This document shows positions 15,739 to 24,877 of a stretch of 40,136 nt of DNA, piece by piece (the stretch's first letter is position 1; the number at the start of each line of letters is the position of its first letter). Below the pieces are notes generated by a model. The model ran no database searches and was not told the origin of the DNA. It saw only the letters and a list, made by a program, of their open reading frames with translations. Source of the stretch: Candidatus Nanopelagicales bacterium. GTDB lineage: Bacteria > Actinomycetota > Actinomycetes > S36-B12 > CAIYMF01. Made by a program: the position numbers and the translations under genes. Where the stretch lies: contig JALOLK010000049.1 in NCBI GenBank assembly GCA_025456015.1, forward strand, positions 1-40,136, written 5' to 3'.

Positions 15739-17316
15739 GTGGGCACGCCGAGCATGAGCACCACCGGGCGCGTCCCGGCCTGGACCGTTGGGGTGTCGGT
15801 GGCGGTGCTGGCGCTGCTCGTCGCGCTGGTGCCCGGCCTGGCGCGTCCGGCCCCGGCTGCCGCTGAGCCGGGGCGCAGCCCGCTGGTGGCCGGGTGGTTG
15901 CCCAGCTGGGCGACCCCGGCCTCGATCGCCTCGGTGGAGGCCAATCCGGACCTCATGGGCGAGGCCTCCCCGTTCTGGTACACCGCGCGCGCCGCGAACG
16001 GGGCGGTGTCCCTGACCGCCACCGTGGATGCCGCCACGATGGCCTCGGTGCTGGCCAGCCTGCGCGGCCGCGGGATCCCCGTCGTGCCGTCGGTGGCCGA
16101 CGGCTCGGCCGCCCGCGCGATGGCCGCCCTGCTGGCCGACCCCGGCGCCCGTGCCCGGCACGTGGCCCAGCTGGTCGAGCTGGCCGTGGCCAACGGGTAC
16201 GACGGCATCGAGCTGGACTACGAGCGGTTCGCCTTCAACGACGGCCGCGACACCTGGCCGACGACGCGGCCGAACTGGGTGGCCTTCGTGACCGAGCTGG
16301 GCAACGCGCTGCACGCGGCCGGCCGGACGCTCGCGCTGGCGGTCCCGGTCATCTACGACGGCAACCGCAGCTCGAGCAGCGGCTACTGGGTCTACGACTA
16401 CGCCGGCATCGCCCCGGTCGTGGACTCGCTGCGGATCATGACCTACGACTACTCGGTCTCCCGGCCCGGACCGATCGCCCCCCTGGCGTTCCAGCGCCGC
16501 GCGCTGTCCTACGCGACGAGCGTGTTCCCCGCCGCGCGGATCCGGCTGGGCATCCCCGCGTACGGCAGGCTGTGGACCGCCCGGCGCGCCGACGGCACCC
16601 CGTCGGTCACCGGCTCCTGCCCGACCACCCCGAAGGTGCCCGGCACCACGAGCTTCACCACCGCGGTCGCCAGCAGCTACCTGACAGGGGTCGCCGGCGC
16701 GCCGCCCGCGATGGCCTTCGACCCGACCACCGGCGAGATGCGGGCCACCTTCGCCAAGGAGTACCGGGGCCCGGACGGCAAGGGTGGCCAGACGGCGTGC
16801 GTCGTGGACCACGTCGCCTGGTGGGTCGACGCGCAGGGCGTCGGCGCACGCATGCCGCTGGTCGCCGAGTTCGGCCTGGCCGGGGTGGCGTTCTGGCACC
16901 TGGGCGGCATGGACGCGGCCTCGTGGGCGTCCATGCGGGCCTGGGCGCAGGGGTGGACCGCGCCGGTGCCCCCGCCGATCGCCGGCGTCCCGGCCCCGGC
17001 CCCGCCGCCCCCGGCCGCGACGGCGGCAGTCACCGTGCGGCCCTCGACGGTCGCCCCGAAGCCCAGGGCCAAGGTCACCCTCAAGGTGAAGGTGGCGCCC
17101 AAGCAGCGGGGCATCCTCGTCAGGCGGCAGATGCTCGTCGGCGAGACCTGGCGCACGATGGCCTCGAAGCGGACCGATCGGCGCGGCCGCGTGACGTTCA
17201 CGGTCCGATGGCCGAAGAAGCCGGTGTCGAACACCTATCGGATCGTGACCAAGGCGACGAAGACCGTGGGCGCCGGCGCCTCGGAGCCGTTCACCATCAC
17301 CACCCGACGCCGCTGA
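15739..17316 (+). CDS. secreted glycoside hydrolase family 18 protein
   Basis: This 525-residue protein has a signal sequence (hydrophobic core about residues 16-33, then ARPAPAAAEPG). A GH18 TIM barrel begins at SPLVAGWLPSW. The catalytic stretch is DGIELDYE at 155-162, with E162 as the expected proton donor and D160 retained. The usual middle aspartate of DGxDxDxE is glutamate E158 here. The barrel is nearer to the YaaH/spore-germination type of GH18 than to classical chitinases, so muropeptide or other glycan substrates are possible. After a linker rich in proline and alanine (about 415-435), a C-terminal beta-sandwich-like domain follows (VTLKVKVAPKQRG to EPFTITTRRR). The GTG at 15739 follows AGGAGGG by 4 nt; ATG 15754 is the alternative. 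It converges tightly on the aminotransferase gene. Confidence 0.87.
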   Translation: MGTPSMSTTGRVPAWTVGVSVAVLALLVALVPGLARPAPAAAEPGRSPLVAGWLPSWATPASIASVEANPDLMGEASPFWYTARAANGAVSLTATVDAATMASVLASLRGRGIPVVPSVADGSAARAMAALLADPGARARHVAQLVELAVANGYDGIELDYERFAFNDGRDTWPTTRPNWVAFVTELGNALHAAGRTLALAVPVIYDGNRSSSSGYWVYDYAGIAPVVDSLRIMTYDYSVSRPGPIAPLAFQRRALSYATSVFPAARIRLGIPAYGRLWTARRADGTPSVTGSCPTTPKVPGTTSFTTAVASSYLTGVAGAPPAMAFDPTTGEMRATFAKEYRGPDGKGGQTACVVDHVAWWVDAQGVGARMPLVAEFGLAGVAFWHLGGMDAASWASMRAWAQGWTAPVPPPIAGVPAPAPPPPAATAAVTVRPSTVAPKPRAKVTLKVKVAPKQRGILVRRQMLVGETWRTMASKRTDRRGRVTFTVRWPKKPVSNTYRIVTKATKTVGAGASEPFTITTRRR

Positions 17317-17335
17317 CCACGCCCTCGCCGCGCGA

Positions 17336-19009
17336 TCAGGCGCGGGCCAGGCAGGCGGCCGGCAGCTCGAACCACTGCAGGTGCGCCTGGTCCTGCGGGA
17401 GGGCGGCGGCCGGGCCGAGCCCGCGAGCCACTGCGTCGGCCAGCAGCGCGCGGCCCTCGGCCAGGTGCCCGGCGAGGGCCTCCTCGCCGGCCCGGTCGTC
17501 GTGGTGCGGGAACACCAGGGCCCCGGTCGCGTCGTAGTGCACGTCGGCCAGCCGCAGCGGGGGCTCGACCGGGCCCGCCCGGTGCCGCCACAGGCCCGTC
17601 GCGAGGTCGAACCGGTAGTCCTCGAGCAGCGCCCACCCATGCCTGGCCAGCAGGTCCACGGCCTCGACGAGGTAGGCGAAGACGGGCTCGGAGATGAACG
17701 AGTTGAAGTTCACGCGCACCCAGCCGGGCTTGAGCCCCTCGCACCCGGCGCTGATCTGGGCCTCGTAGGCGTGCGAGCGGTCCAGGGAGATCCCGAGCAG
17801 GCGGTGCCCGTACGGGCCAGCGCACGAGCAGCCGCCGCGCGCCTGGATGCCGAACAGGTCGTTGAGCATCGCGACCACCGCGTTGTGGTGCACGTAGCGC
17901 CCACTCGGGGCGCGCACGGTGAAGGACACGATGGACAGCCGCTGCGCGTCGGCGTTGCCGAGCACCTCCAGGGCGGGGTTGGGCGCCCAGGCCGCGACCG
18001 CGCGGCGCACGAAGTCCTCCTCGTGGCGCTTGATCGCCTCCGTGCCCAGCGCGCGCTTGAGGTGGAACACCAGGCCGGCCGGGCTGACGTAGGCCACCGT
18101 GCCGCCGCCCACCACGTCTGGCACCCGGTTGGTGAGCAGTGCCTTTCGGACGACCAGCACGCCCGGCGTGCCGGGGCCGCCCACGAACTTGTGCGGGGAC
18201 AGGAACACCGCGTCCTTGGCCAGTGCCGGGTCGTCGGGTCGCATCGCGATGTCGATGTAGGGCGCGCCCGCCGCGTAGTCCCAGAACGCCAGCGCGCCGT
18301 GGGCGTGCAGCAGGCGGGTGATCGCGTCCGTGTCCGACAGGATGCCCGTCACGTTCGAGGCCGCTGAGAAGCTGCCGATGCGCAGGGGCCGGTCGGCGTA
18401 CCGGGTCAGCTCCTCGACGAGGCGGGTGGTGTCGATGTGGCCGTCGGCGTCCTCGGGGATCACCACCACGTCGGCGATCGACTCCCGCCAGGGCAGCTCG
18501 TTGCTGTGGTGCTCGAACGGCCCGATGAGCACCACGGGGCGCTCGTCGGCGGGGATCAGCGCCGACAGGCCGTACCGGTCGTCGAGGTCGGCGGGCAGGC
18601 GCAGGTTGAGGATCCCGATGAGCTTGTCGATCGCACCGGTCGTGCCCGAGCCGGCGAAGATCACGGCCGTGGAGTCGTCGCCCCCCACGCACGCGCGGAT
18701 GATCCGGCGCGCGTCCTCGCGCAGGCGGGTGGTCTGCAGGCCGGTGCCGCTGGACTCGGTGTGGGTGTTGGCGTACCGCGGCAGGACCTCGGCGCGGATG
18801 AAGTCCTCGAGGAAGTCCAGCGCCCGGCCGCTCGCGGTGTAGTCGGCGTACGTGACCCGGCGGCGGCCGTACGGGCCCTGCATCACCTGGTCGTCGCCGA
18901 TGACCCCGGCGCGGATGCGGGCCATGAGCGGCGGGTCGACCAGCGCCGGGTCGCGCGGCGGGATCACCAGGCCCGCGTCGGCCCGCGTCGCCGCCGTCCG
19001 GGCGCTCAC
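17336..19009 (-). CDS. class V aminotransferase-fold PLP-dependent enzyme
   Basis: This 557-residue protein has a cysteine-desulfurase-like PLP fold. GSGTTGAIDKL at 120-130 binds the cofactor phosphate and HHSNELPW is at 167-174. D244 in WDYAAGAPY should contact the pyridine nitrogen, and K274 in SPHKFVGGPG should form the Schiff base. A later RGGCSCAGPYG (about residue 395) carries two cysteines at the desulfurase-type active-site loop. The C-terminal 120 residues, containing LVFPHHDDRAGEEALAGH, extend beyond SufS/IscS. This longer actinobacterial family has no settled substrate, so calling it a cysteine desulfurase would be premature. The GTG start overlaps the DUF2017 stop by 4 nt, placing it last in the clpS-DUF2017 operon. 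Confidence 0.87.
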   Translation of the reverse strand: MSARTAATRADAGLVIPPRDPALVDPPLMARIRAGVIGDDQVMQGPYGRRRVTYADYTASGRALDFLEDFIRAEVLPRYANTHTESSGTGLQTTRLREDARRIIRACVGGDDSTAVIFAGSGTTGAIDKLIGILNLRLPADLDDRYGLSALIPADERPVVLIGPFEHHSNELPWRESIADVVVIPEDADGHIDTTRLVEELTRYADRPLRIGSFSAASNVTGILSDTDAITRLLHAHGALAFWDYAAGAPYIDIAMRPDDPALAKDAVFLSPHKFVGGPGTPGVLVVRKALLTNRVPDVVGGGTVAYVSPAGLVFHLKRALGTEAIKRHEEDFVRRAVAAWAPNPALEVLGNADAQRLSIVSFTVRAPSGRYVHHNAVVAMLNDLFGIQARGGCSCAGPYGHRLLGISLDRSHAYEAQISAGCEGLKPGWVRVNFNSFISEPVFAYLVEAVDLLARHGWALLEDYRFDLATGLWRHRAGPVEPPLRLADVHYDATGALVFPHHDDRAGEEALAGHLAEGRALLADAVARGLGPAAALPQDQAHLQWFELPAACLARA

Positions 19010-19569
19010 CGGGGCGCGCCCTTCTCCAGCGCGTGGACCAGCCGGTCCTGGTGGTAGGTCAGCCAGTCGTACACCAGGTACATGCCGCGGCGGGGGTCGT
19101 CCTCGTCGAGGTCCAGGAACGGTTGCGGGCCGTCCTCGCTGACCGCCAGGCGGGTTCCCAGCGTCAGGCGCAGGTCGTTGAGGGTGCGCAGCCACGCGTC
19201 GGCTTCGTCAGGGCTCAGGCGGGTCGGGTCCTTGCGCTCGAGCGTCGCGCGGACCAGCTCGAGGTGGGCGAGCTTGCCCGTGCGCAGGTCGCGCTGGGTG
19301 AACCGGCGGAACTCGTCGGCGGCTTCGGGGTCGGTGTAGGCATCCGGGAAGAGCCGGGCCAGCGCGGGGTCGGCTGGGCGCACGGCGCCGGGGTCGATGC
19401 CGACGAGCTCCTCGAGGGGGTCCACGGGCTGGCGCGGCTCCGGCGGCGCGAGCAGCTCGGCCAGCTGGTCGAGCAGCTGCGCGACCAGCTGCCGCTCGCC
19501 CTGCTGCAGGTGCATCCAGACCTGGCCGTGCCGGTTGCGCCGGAAGCCGGGGGGATCCAGCAGGCCCAT
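19006..19569 (-). CDS. DUF2017 family protein
   Basis: This 187-residue protein is the DUF2017 protein that regularly follows clpS in actinobacteria. It opens with GFRRNRHGQVWMHLQQGERQ and a segment LLDQLAELLAPPEP. It continues through PDPALARLFPDAY-like and EFRRFTQRDLRTGKLAHLELV segments, and ends WLTYHQDRLVHALEKG. It appears alpha-helical and soluble, with no membrane segment or catalytic motif. The function is unknown; its constant neighbour suggests a link to regulated proteolysis. The ATG overlaps the clpS stop as ATGA, and its own stop overlaps the GTG of the aminotransferase gene. Confidence 0.9.
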   Translation of the reverse strand: MGLLDPPGFRRNRHGQVWMHLQQGERQLVAQLLDQLAELLAPPEPRQPVDPLEELVGIDPGAVRPADPALARLFPDAYTDPEAADEFRRFTQRDLRTGKLAHLELVRATLERKDPTRLSPDEADAWLRTLNDLRLTLGTRLAVSEDGPQPFLDLDEDDPRRGMYLVYDWLTYHQDRLVHALEKGAPR

Positions 19570-19853
19570 CACTGGCTCCTCGACACGGTCGCCCACAGGC
19601 CGTAGGAGTGCATGGCGGTGACGTCGCGCTCCATCGCGTCGCGGTTGCCCGAGGCGACGATCGCGCGGCCCTCCTGGTGCACCTCGAGCATGAGCTGCTC
19701 GGCCTTGTCCCGCGGGTAGCCGAAGTACGTCATGAAGACGTACGTGACGTAGGACATGAGGTTGACCGGATCGTTCCAGACGATGCACACCCACGGGGTC
19801 TCGACCTCGGACCGGTCGGCGACCTCGACGTCCTCGACGGGTGCCACGCTCAT
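19569..19853 (-). CDS. clpS: ATP-dependent Clp protease adaptor ClpS
   Basis: This 94-residue adaptor delivers N-end-rule substrates to the ClpAP/ClpCP protease. The recognisable core runs from TPWVCIVWNDPVNLMSYVTYV, with the N-degron-binding NDPVN segment, through FGYPRDKAEQLMLEVHQEG to AIVASGN and AMHSYGLWATV. The N-terminal 20 residues are acidic and flexible, as usual. It is the first gene of a three-gene overlapping operon with DUF2017 and the aminotransferase. No strong ribosome binding site is visible; a GACCAT hexamer lies 8 nt before the ATG and could be a -10 element. Confidence 0.95.
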   Translation of the reverse strand: MSVAPVEDVEVADRSEVETPWVCIVWNDPVNLMSYVTYVFMTYFGYPRDKAEQLMLEVHQEGRAIVASGNRDAMERDVTAMHSYGLWATVSRSQ

Positions 19854-19918
19854 GGGGGCCTATGGTCGCACCCACCGGGCTGGGGTTGGAACCGCGGCCT
19901 CGCCGCCGCCCGCGCGGT

Positions 19919-19991
19919 TGCGCCGGGATCGCGCACGTCACCGTGCCTCGATCCCGGCGCAGGTGTGCCGCACGCGACGAATCCCGGCGCA
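19919..19991 (-). terminator. murI terminator hairpin with a third repeat copy
   Basis: TGCGCCGGGATCG (19919-19931) pairs perfectly over 13 bp with CGATCCCGGCGCA (19949-19961), and the loop contains a further GCACG/CGTGC stem. A third copy of the arm, ATCCCGGCGCA, lies at 19981-19991 nearer the murI stop, so an alternative pairing is possible. Confidence 0.75.
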
Positions 19992-20008
19992 ACGCGCCAC
20001 GGGCGGGC

Positions 20009-20887
20009 CTAGGCCCCGCCGGCCACCCACTGCGGCGTCTGCTCGACGGTGCGCACCTCGGGGCCCAGGAAGCGCCGGCCGAGCCGGGCGAACGGCTCCG
20101 GGTCGCCGGTGGCCAGGAACCGGTGCTCGGGCGCCCGGCGCCCGGCGACGGTGAGGTCGGCGCGGGCCAGGCCGTGCGCGGTCAGCGTGCGGTAGACGTC
20201 CTTGGCCGTCTCCTCGGCGCTGGAGACCAGCGTGACGTCCTCGCCGCAGACGTAGGAGATGACGCCGGTGAGCAGCGGGTAGTGGGTGCAGCCGAGCACG
20301 AGCGTGTCGATGCCCTGCGCCAGCAGCGGGTCGAGGTACTCGTGCGCCACCGCCAGCACCTCCGGGCCGGTCACGATGCCGGCCTCGACGAACTCCACGA
20401 ACCGCGGGCACGCCTGGGGCAGCACGCGCAGGTGCGGCGCGGCGGCGAAGGCGTCCTCGTAGGCCCCCGAGGTGACCGTGGCGACCGTGCCGATGACGCC
20501 GATGCGACCGTTGCGGGTGGCCCGGGCCGCCCGGCGGACCGCCGGCTTGATGACCTCCACCACGGGGACCGGGTACCGCTCGCGGGCGTCGCGCAGCACC
20601 GCGGCCGACGCCGAGTTGCACGCGATGACCAGGGCCTTGACCCCGGAGTCGACGAGGTGGTCCATGACGTCGAGGGCGAAGGCGCGCACCTCGGCGATGG
20701 GTCGGGGCCCGTACGGCCCCCGCGCGGTGTCGCCCACGTAGAGGATCGCCTCGTCGGGCAGCTGGTCGATCACCGAGCGGGCCACGGTGAGCCCGCCCAC
20801 CCCACTGTCGAAGATGCCGACGGGGGCGTCGGGCTCGCCGACGCCCGGGCCCACGACCGAGGCCGCGGCGCTGGAGAGGACCGACAT
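20009..20887 (-). CDS. murI: glutamate racemase
   Basis: This 292-residue enzyme makes D-glutamate for peptidoglycan. The N-terminal substrate loop is [12 protein letters not shown]. The two catalytic cysteines are C90 in VIACNSASA and C200 in LGCTHYPLL. The segment [14 protein letters not shown] lies between them. Length is typical for the family with a slightly extended N-terminus. The ATG at 20887 is supported by a GATGAT hexamer ending 6 nt upstream, matching the leaderless pattern seen elsewhere in the window. It is divergent from the MBL-rph-rdgB operon, an arrangement common in actinobacteria, and ends in a strong hairpin. Confidence 0.95.
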   Translation of the reverse strand: MSVLSSAAASVVGPGVGEPDAPVGIFDSGVGGLTVARSVIDQLPDEAILYVGDTARGPYGPRPIAEVRAFALDVMDHLVDSGVKALVIACNSASAAVLRDARERYPVPVVEVIKPAVRRAARATRNGRIGVIGTVATVTSGAYEDAFAAAPHLRVLPQACPRFVEFVEAGIVTGPEVLAVAHEYLDPLLAQGIDTLVLGCTHYPLLTGVISYVCGEDVTLVSSAEETAKDVYRTLTAHGLARADLTVAGRRAPEHRFLATGDPEPFARLGRRFLGPEVRTVEQTPQWVAGGA

Positions 20888-20893
20888 GGCCCG

Positions 20894-20899
20894 ATCATC
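20894..20899 (-). promoter_or_regulatory. -10 element of murI (leaderless)
   Basis: GATGAT on the minus strand ends 6 nt before the murI ATG. It is a weaker match (position 1 is G) but has the same spacing as better examples in the window. Confidence 0.35.
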
Positions 20900-20996
20900 C
20901 CGCCACGGGCGGCCGCAGGCGCCGCCAGCCCTCGCTAGGGTGGCCGCGTGTCGGCGGGAGCCCGCCGACCGGCCGCGAGGTGTCCTGGAGGCGTTC

Positions 20997-21749
20997 GTGC
21001 AGCTGACGGTCATCGGGTGCGCGGGCTCGTTCCCCTCGCCCCAGTCGCCCGCCTCGTGCTACCTCCTGGAGCACGAGGGCGCCAGCCTCGTGCTGGACCT
21101 GGGCAACGGTTCCCTGGGCCCGCTCTACGCCAGCACCGACATCCGTGCCCTCGACGCCATCGTGCTGTCGCACCTGCACGCCGACCACTGCCTGGACCTC
21201 ACCTCGCTGTACGTCGCGCGCAAGTACCACCCCGAGGGTCCCCCGCTGGTGCCGCTGGCGGTGCATGGCCCGTCCGGCACCGCCCGGCGCATCGCGGACG
21301 CCTACCGCACCACGCGTGCGGAGCCCACCCACCTCGAGCAGGTGTTCCGGTTCGTCGACCACACGCCCGTGCCGATCCGCATCGGGCCGTTCACGGTCAC
21401 CGTCGCGCGGGTGACCCACCCCGTGGAGGCCTACGCGATCCGGGTGGAGGCCGGCGGCGCCAGCCTCGTGTACAGCGGCGACACCGGCCCGTGCGATGCC
21501 CTCGTGGACCTCGCGCGCGGGGCCGACCTCGCCCTGTTCGAGGCCTCGTTCCTCGACGGCCCGAACCCGCGCGACCTGCACCTGACCGCGGCCGAGGCCG
21601 GGGCGGCGGCCGCGGCTGCCGGCGTGCCGCGGCTGCTGCTCACCCACCTCGTGGCATGGAACGATCCGAACGTGTCGCTGGCCCAGGCGCGGGCGACCTA
21701 CGACGGGGAGCTGGCGCTGGCCGCTCCCGGGATGGTGGTGCAGCTGTGA
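20997..21749 (+). CDS. metallo-beta-lactamase-fold hydrolase
   Basis: This 250-residue protein has the MBL fold with the metal motif SHLHADH (H59, H61, D63, H64). Further ligand positions are the histidine in [12 protein letters not shown], the aspartate in [10 protein letters not shown] and a late histidine in LLLTHLVAW. The short family located next to rph in actinobacteria is related to RNase Z/ElaC-like phosphodiesterases; the substrate is not known, but cyclic nucleotides or RNA ends are plausible. GTG 20997 was chosen because GGAGG precedes it by 5 nt and [11 protein letters not shown] is the family N-terminus. Its stop overlaps the rph start by 4 nt. Confidence 0.92.
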   Translation: MQLTVIGCAGSFPSPQSPASCYLLEHEGASLVLDLGNGSLGPLYASTDIRALDAIVLSHLHADHCLDLTSLYVARKYHPEGPPLVPLAVHGPSGTARRIADAYRTTRAEPTHLEQVFRFVDHTPVPIRIGPFTVTVARVTHPVEAYAIRVEAGGASLVYSGDTGPCDALVDLARGADLALFEASFLDGPNPRDLHLTAAEAGAAAAAAGVPRLLLTHLVAWNDPNVSLAQARATYDGELALAAPGMVVQL

Positions 21750-22507
21750 GTGCTCCCGGTGGTGCGGTCCGCTCGGACGGGCGGGGTCTGGCCGACCTGC
21801 GACCCGTGACGTTCCAGCGCGGCTGGCTGGACCACGCCGAGGGGTCCTGCCTGGTCGCGTTCGGGGCCACCCGGGTGCTGTGCGCGGCCTCGTTCACCGC
21901 CGGCGTGCCCCGCTGGAAGAAGGGGTCGGGCTCGGGCTGGGTCACCGCGGAGTACGCGATGCTGCCCCGCTCGACGAACACCCGATCGGACCGCGAGTCG
22001 GTCAAGGGCCGGGTCGGCGGGCGCACCCACGAGATCTCGCGGCTGGTCGGGCGCTCGATGCGCGCGGTGATCGACGTGGGAGCGCTGGGGGAGAACACCG
22101 TGGTGCTCGACTGCGACGTGCTGCAGGCCGATGGCGGCACCCGCACGGCGGCGATCACGGGGGCCTACGTGGCCCTGGCCGACGCCGTGGCATGGGCGCA
22201 GCGGGAGGGCCTGGTCCCGGCGGCGGCCCACGTGCTGCGCGACTCGGTCGCCGCGGTCAGCGTCGGGATCGTCGACGGGCGGGCCTGCCTGGACCTGCAC
22301 TACGACGACGACGTGCGAGCCGGCACCGACATGAACGTGGTCATGACCGGCTCCGGGGCGTTCGTCGAGGTGCAGGGCACTGCGGAGGGCGAGCCGTTCG
22401 ACCGGGCGATGCTGGACACGCTGCTCGACCTCGCGGCGGCCGGCTGCGGCCAGCTGACCGCGCTGCAGGCCGCGGCGCTGGCCGCGCCGTTGGGTGGGTC
22501 GTCGTGA
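21746..22507 (+). CDS. rph: ribonuclease PH
   Basis: This 253-residue phosphorolytic exoribonuclease trims the 3' ends of tRNA precursors. The N-terminus [15 protein letters not shown], then [36 protein letters not shown] and [20 protein letters not shown], give the RNase PH signature, including phosphate-binding arginines and conserved aspartates. [18 protein letters not shown] and a C-terminal leucine/alanine-rich helix complete the fold. The length is as expected. The GTG start overlaps the MBL stop and its own stop overlaps the rdgB start, so the three genes form a translationally coupled operon. Confidence 0.97.
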   Translation: MSAPGGAVRSDGRGLADLRPVTFQRGWLDHAEGSCLVAFGATRVLCAASFTAGVPRWKKGSGSGWVTAEYAMLPRSTNTRSDRESVKGRVGGRTHEISRLVGRSMRAVIDVGALGENTVVLDCDVLQADGGTRTAAITGAYVALADAVAWAQREGLVPAAAHVLRDSVAAVSVGIVDGRACLDLHYDDDVRAGTDMNVVMTGSGAFVEVQGTAEGEPFDRAMLDTLLDLAAAGCGQLTALQAAALAAPLGGSS

Positions 22508-23130
22508 GCCGGCGGGTCGTGCTGGCCACCCGCAACGCCGGGAAGATCGCCGAGCTGCGTCGCATCCTGGCCGACGCGGGCCTCGACGTGGAGCTCGTCG
22601 GGGCCGATGCCTTCGCCGCCCTGCCCGATGTCGCCGAGACCGGCACCACGTTCGCCGCGAACGCCCTGCTCAAGGCGCGCGCGGTGGCGGCCTACACCGG
22701 CCTGCCCGCGATCGCCGATGACTCGGGGCTGTGCGTGGACGCGCTCAACGGCATGCCGGGCATCCTGTCGGCGCGCTGGGCCGGGGTCCACGGCGACGAC
22801 GAGGCGAACCTCGACCTGCTGCTCGCCCAGCTGGCCGAGGTGCCCGACGAGCGGCGCGGGGCGCACTTCTTCTGCTCGGCGGCCGTGGCGCTGCCACCCG
22901 GGCCGCACGGGCATCCGGGCGAGGAGCGGGTGGTGGAGGGCCAGCTCGACGGCTCGCTGGTGCGCGCGCGGCGCGGGACCGGGGGATTCGGGTACGACCC
23001 GATCTTCCTGCCCTACGGCTCGGCACGGACCACCGCTGAGCTCGACGCCGCCGAGAAGGACGCGATCAGCCATCGGGGCCAGGCGTTCCGGGGCCTGGTG
23101 CCGGTGCTGCGCCAGCTGCTGGGGGCCTGA
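22504..23130 (+). CDS. rdgB: RdgB/HAM1 family non-canonical purine NTP pyrophosphatase
   Basis: This 208-residue enzyme hydrolyses dITP, XTP and ITP to monophosphates and so keeps deaminated purines out of nucleic acids. Diagnostic motifs are [14 protein letters not shown] at the start, [12 protein letters not shown], then [14 protein letters not shown], which carries the metal-binding aspartates. [11 protein letters not shown] and [10 protein letters not shown] follow near the C-terminus. It is complete. The GTG overlaps the rph stop. The gene ends only 26 bp from the convergent FAD-oxidase gene, without an obvious hairpin between them. Confidence 0.96.
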   Translation: MSRRVVLATRNAGKIAELRRILADAGLDVELVGADAFAALPDVAETGTTFAANALLKARAVAAYTGLPAIADDSGLCVDALNGMPGILSARWAGVHGDDEANLDLLLAQLAEVPDERRGAHFFCSAAVALPPGPHGHPGEERVVEGQLDGSLVRARRGTGGFGYDPIFLPYGSARTTAELDAAEKDAISHRGQAFRGLVPVLRQLLGA

Positions 23131-23156
23131 GGCGAGCGCTGCCGTCCCCCGGCGCC

Positions 23157-24554
23157 TCACACCGGACGGATGTTGTGGTTGACCCGGAACAGGTTGTCGG
23201 GGTCGAGCCGCCGCTTCACCGCGACGAGGCGCTGGTAGGCGTCGGCGCCGAACGTGACGGCGGGGTCGAGGGTGCGGTGCCCGTCCTCCTCCTGGCCCAT
23301 GAAGTTGACGTAGTGGCCGCCGGTCGCGAACCGCTCCATGTCGCGGGCCATGCCGCGGACGAAGGCGACCCGGGCCTGGTCCTGCTGCGGGTCCGCCCAG
23401 AAGCCGTAGGTGTTGATCCAGAACCGTGCCTCGCGGTTCGGGAACGGGCTGGTGTCGGGCCCGAAGCGGCTGAAGGCTCCGCCCATCAGGTGGACGTCGA
23501 AGGCCGTGCCGAGCCAGGACTGCTCCTCGCCGCGTCGGACGAGGACGTCGATCACCTCGTCGTCCATCCGGTCGAACGAGGCGTTGCGCCAGTAGGCCCG
23601 CACCCCCTTCGGGAACGCCGCATCCATGGCCGACTGCCACTGCACCCAGGGCACCAGGCCGACCTCCTCGTCGTCGGGGGGGCACGCGCGGCGCATCTGG
23701 TCGATCAGGGCCTCGCCGGCCGCCACGTCCGGGGACGCCCAGGCGGCGCCGACGATCAGGATCGGCTCGTCGCCCGCGTCGAGCAGCGGTGGGGGGGTCA
23801 GGGTCGTGGTGATCACGGTCAGCTCGTCGGGCAGGTCACGCGTCCACGACGCCACGGCGCGCCAGGCGTCACGCCAGCGCTCGGTCCTGTAGATCAGGTT
23901 GGCCCCGAGGACCTCCGGTCCGAGGGGGTGGGCACGGAAGGTGAACTCGGTCAGCACCCCGAAGTTGCCGCCCCCGCCCCGCAGCGCCCACAGCAGCTCG
24001 GGGTCCGTCCCGGCGTCGACGGTGACCTCGCGCCCGTCCGCGGTGACCAGGCAGGCGCCCAGGAGGTTGTCGGCCGTGAGGCCGTGCTTGCGGGTCAGCC
24101 ATCCCACGCCGCCGCCGAGGGTCAGCCCCGCGACGCCGGTGCCCGAGACGACGCCGAGCGGCACGGCCAGGCCGTGGGCGGTCGTCGCCGCGTCGACGTC
24201 GGCGAGGGTCGCGCCGGCCTGGACCCGGACCGTGCGGGCCTCGGCATCGACCTCGACGGAGCGGAGGTTCCCCAGGTCCAGGACGATCCCGCCGTCGACG
24301 GTCCCCTTGCCGGCCACGTTGTGCCCGCCGCCCCGCAGGGCCAGTGGCAGGCCGGTGGCGCGCGCCAGCGCGACGGTGGGGGCGACGTCGGCCGCCTCGG
24401 CGGCCTGCACGATCAGCGCCGGTGCCGCGTCGATCATCGCGTTCCAGACGGGCCGCGCGTCCGCGTAGGCGGGCTCGTCCGGCTGCAGCACCGGACCACG
24501 GACCGCGCGCCGCAGGTCGGTCAGCAGGGGTTCGGAGAGCGCTGTGTGCTGCAT
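23157..24554 (-). CDS. FAD-linked oxidase, berberine-bridge-enzyme type
   Basis: This 465-residue protein has the PCMH-type FAD-binding domain with RGGGHNVAG, where H78 probably carries covalent 8-alpha-histidyl FAD. A second segment is GVVSGTGVAGLTLGGGVGWL, which lacks the cysteine used for bicovalent attachment in many relatives. The C-terminal BBE element is RLDPDNLFRVNHNI. Related bacterial proteins oxidise sugars or secondary metabolites with release of hydrogen peroxide; the substrate cannot be predicted. There is no Tat or Sec signal, so it is probably cytoplasmic. The ATG follows AGGAG by 5 nt. It stands alone between rdgB and a tRNA gene. Confidence 0.92.
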   Translation of the reverse strand: MQHTALSEPLLTDLRRAVRGPVLQPDEPAYADARPVWNAMIDAAPALIVQAAEAADVAPTVALARATGLPLALRGGGHNVAGKGTVDGGIVLDLGNLRSVEVDAEARTVRVQAGATLADVDAATTAHGLAVPLGVVSGTGVAGLTLGGGVGWLTRKHGLTADNLLGACLVTADGREVTVDAGTDPELLWALRGGGGNFGVLTEFTFRAHPLGPEVLGANLIYRTERWRDAWRAVASWTRDLPDELTVITTTLTPPPLLDAGDEPILIVGAAWASPDVAAGEALIDQMRRACPPDDEEVGLVPWVQWQSAMDAAFPKGVRAYWRNASFDRMDDEVIDVLVRRGEEQSWLGTAFDVHLMGGAFSRFGPDTSPFPNREARFWINTYGFWADPQQDQARVAFVRGMARDMERFATGGHYVNFMGQEEDGHRTLDPAVTFGADAYQRLVAVKRRLDPDNLFRVNHNIRPV

Positions 24555-24702
24555 GACTGCTCCTGGTCGAGAGGGTGCCTCCGCTCGACAGGGTTCGGTT
24601 CGACCCCAGCGTCGTCAAGGGGCGGCGCCGCAGCACGCAGGACCGCCGCAGCGTTCCCCGGACGCGCGCCAGCGGGCCCGGCGACGGGGCCGAGGTGCAG
24701 CG

Positions 24703-24785
24703 TGCGGGTGGCGGGACTCGAACCCGCACGTCGCGTGGACACAGGAACCTAAGTCCTGCGCGTCTGCCAGTTCCGCCACACCCGC
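24703..24785 (-). tRNA. tRNA-Leu (anticodon UAG)
   Basis: The minus strand folds into a class II tRNA of 83 nt. The acceptor stem GCGGGTG/CACCCGC is perfect, the D arm contains AACTGGCAGACG, and the anticodon stem-loop is CAGGA-CTTAGGT-TCCTG with anticodon TAG. A long variable arm and the T arm GCGGG-TTCGAGT-CCCGC follow. CCA is not encoded. Confidence 0.96.
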
Positions 24786-24877
24786 GTCGTCCGTCATTCT
24801 GGCAGCCGCGCCGCACCGCGCGGTCGAACCCCGCAGTGCGGGCCGGCCCCCGGCGATGACGGTGGTTGGATGGCCCC

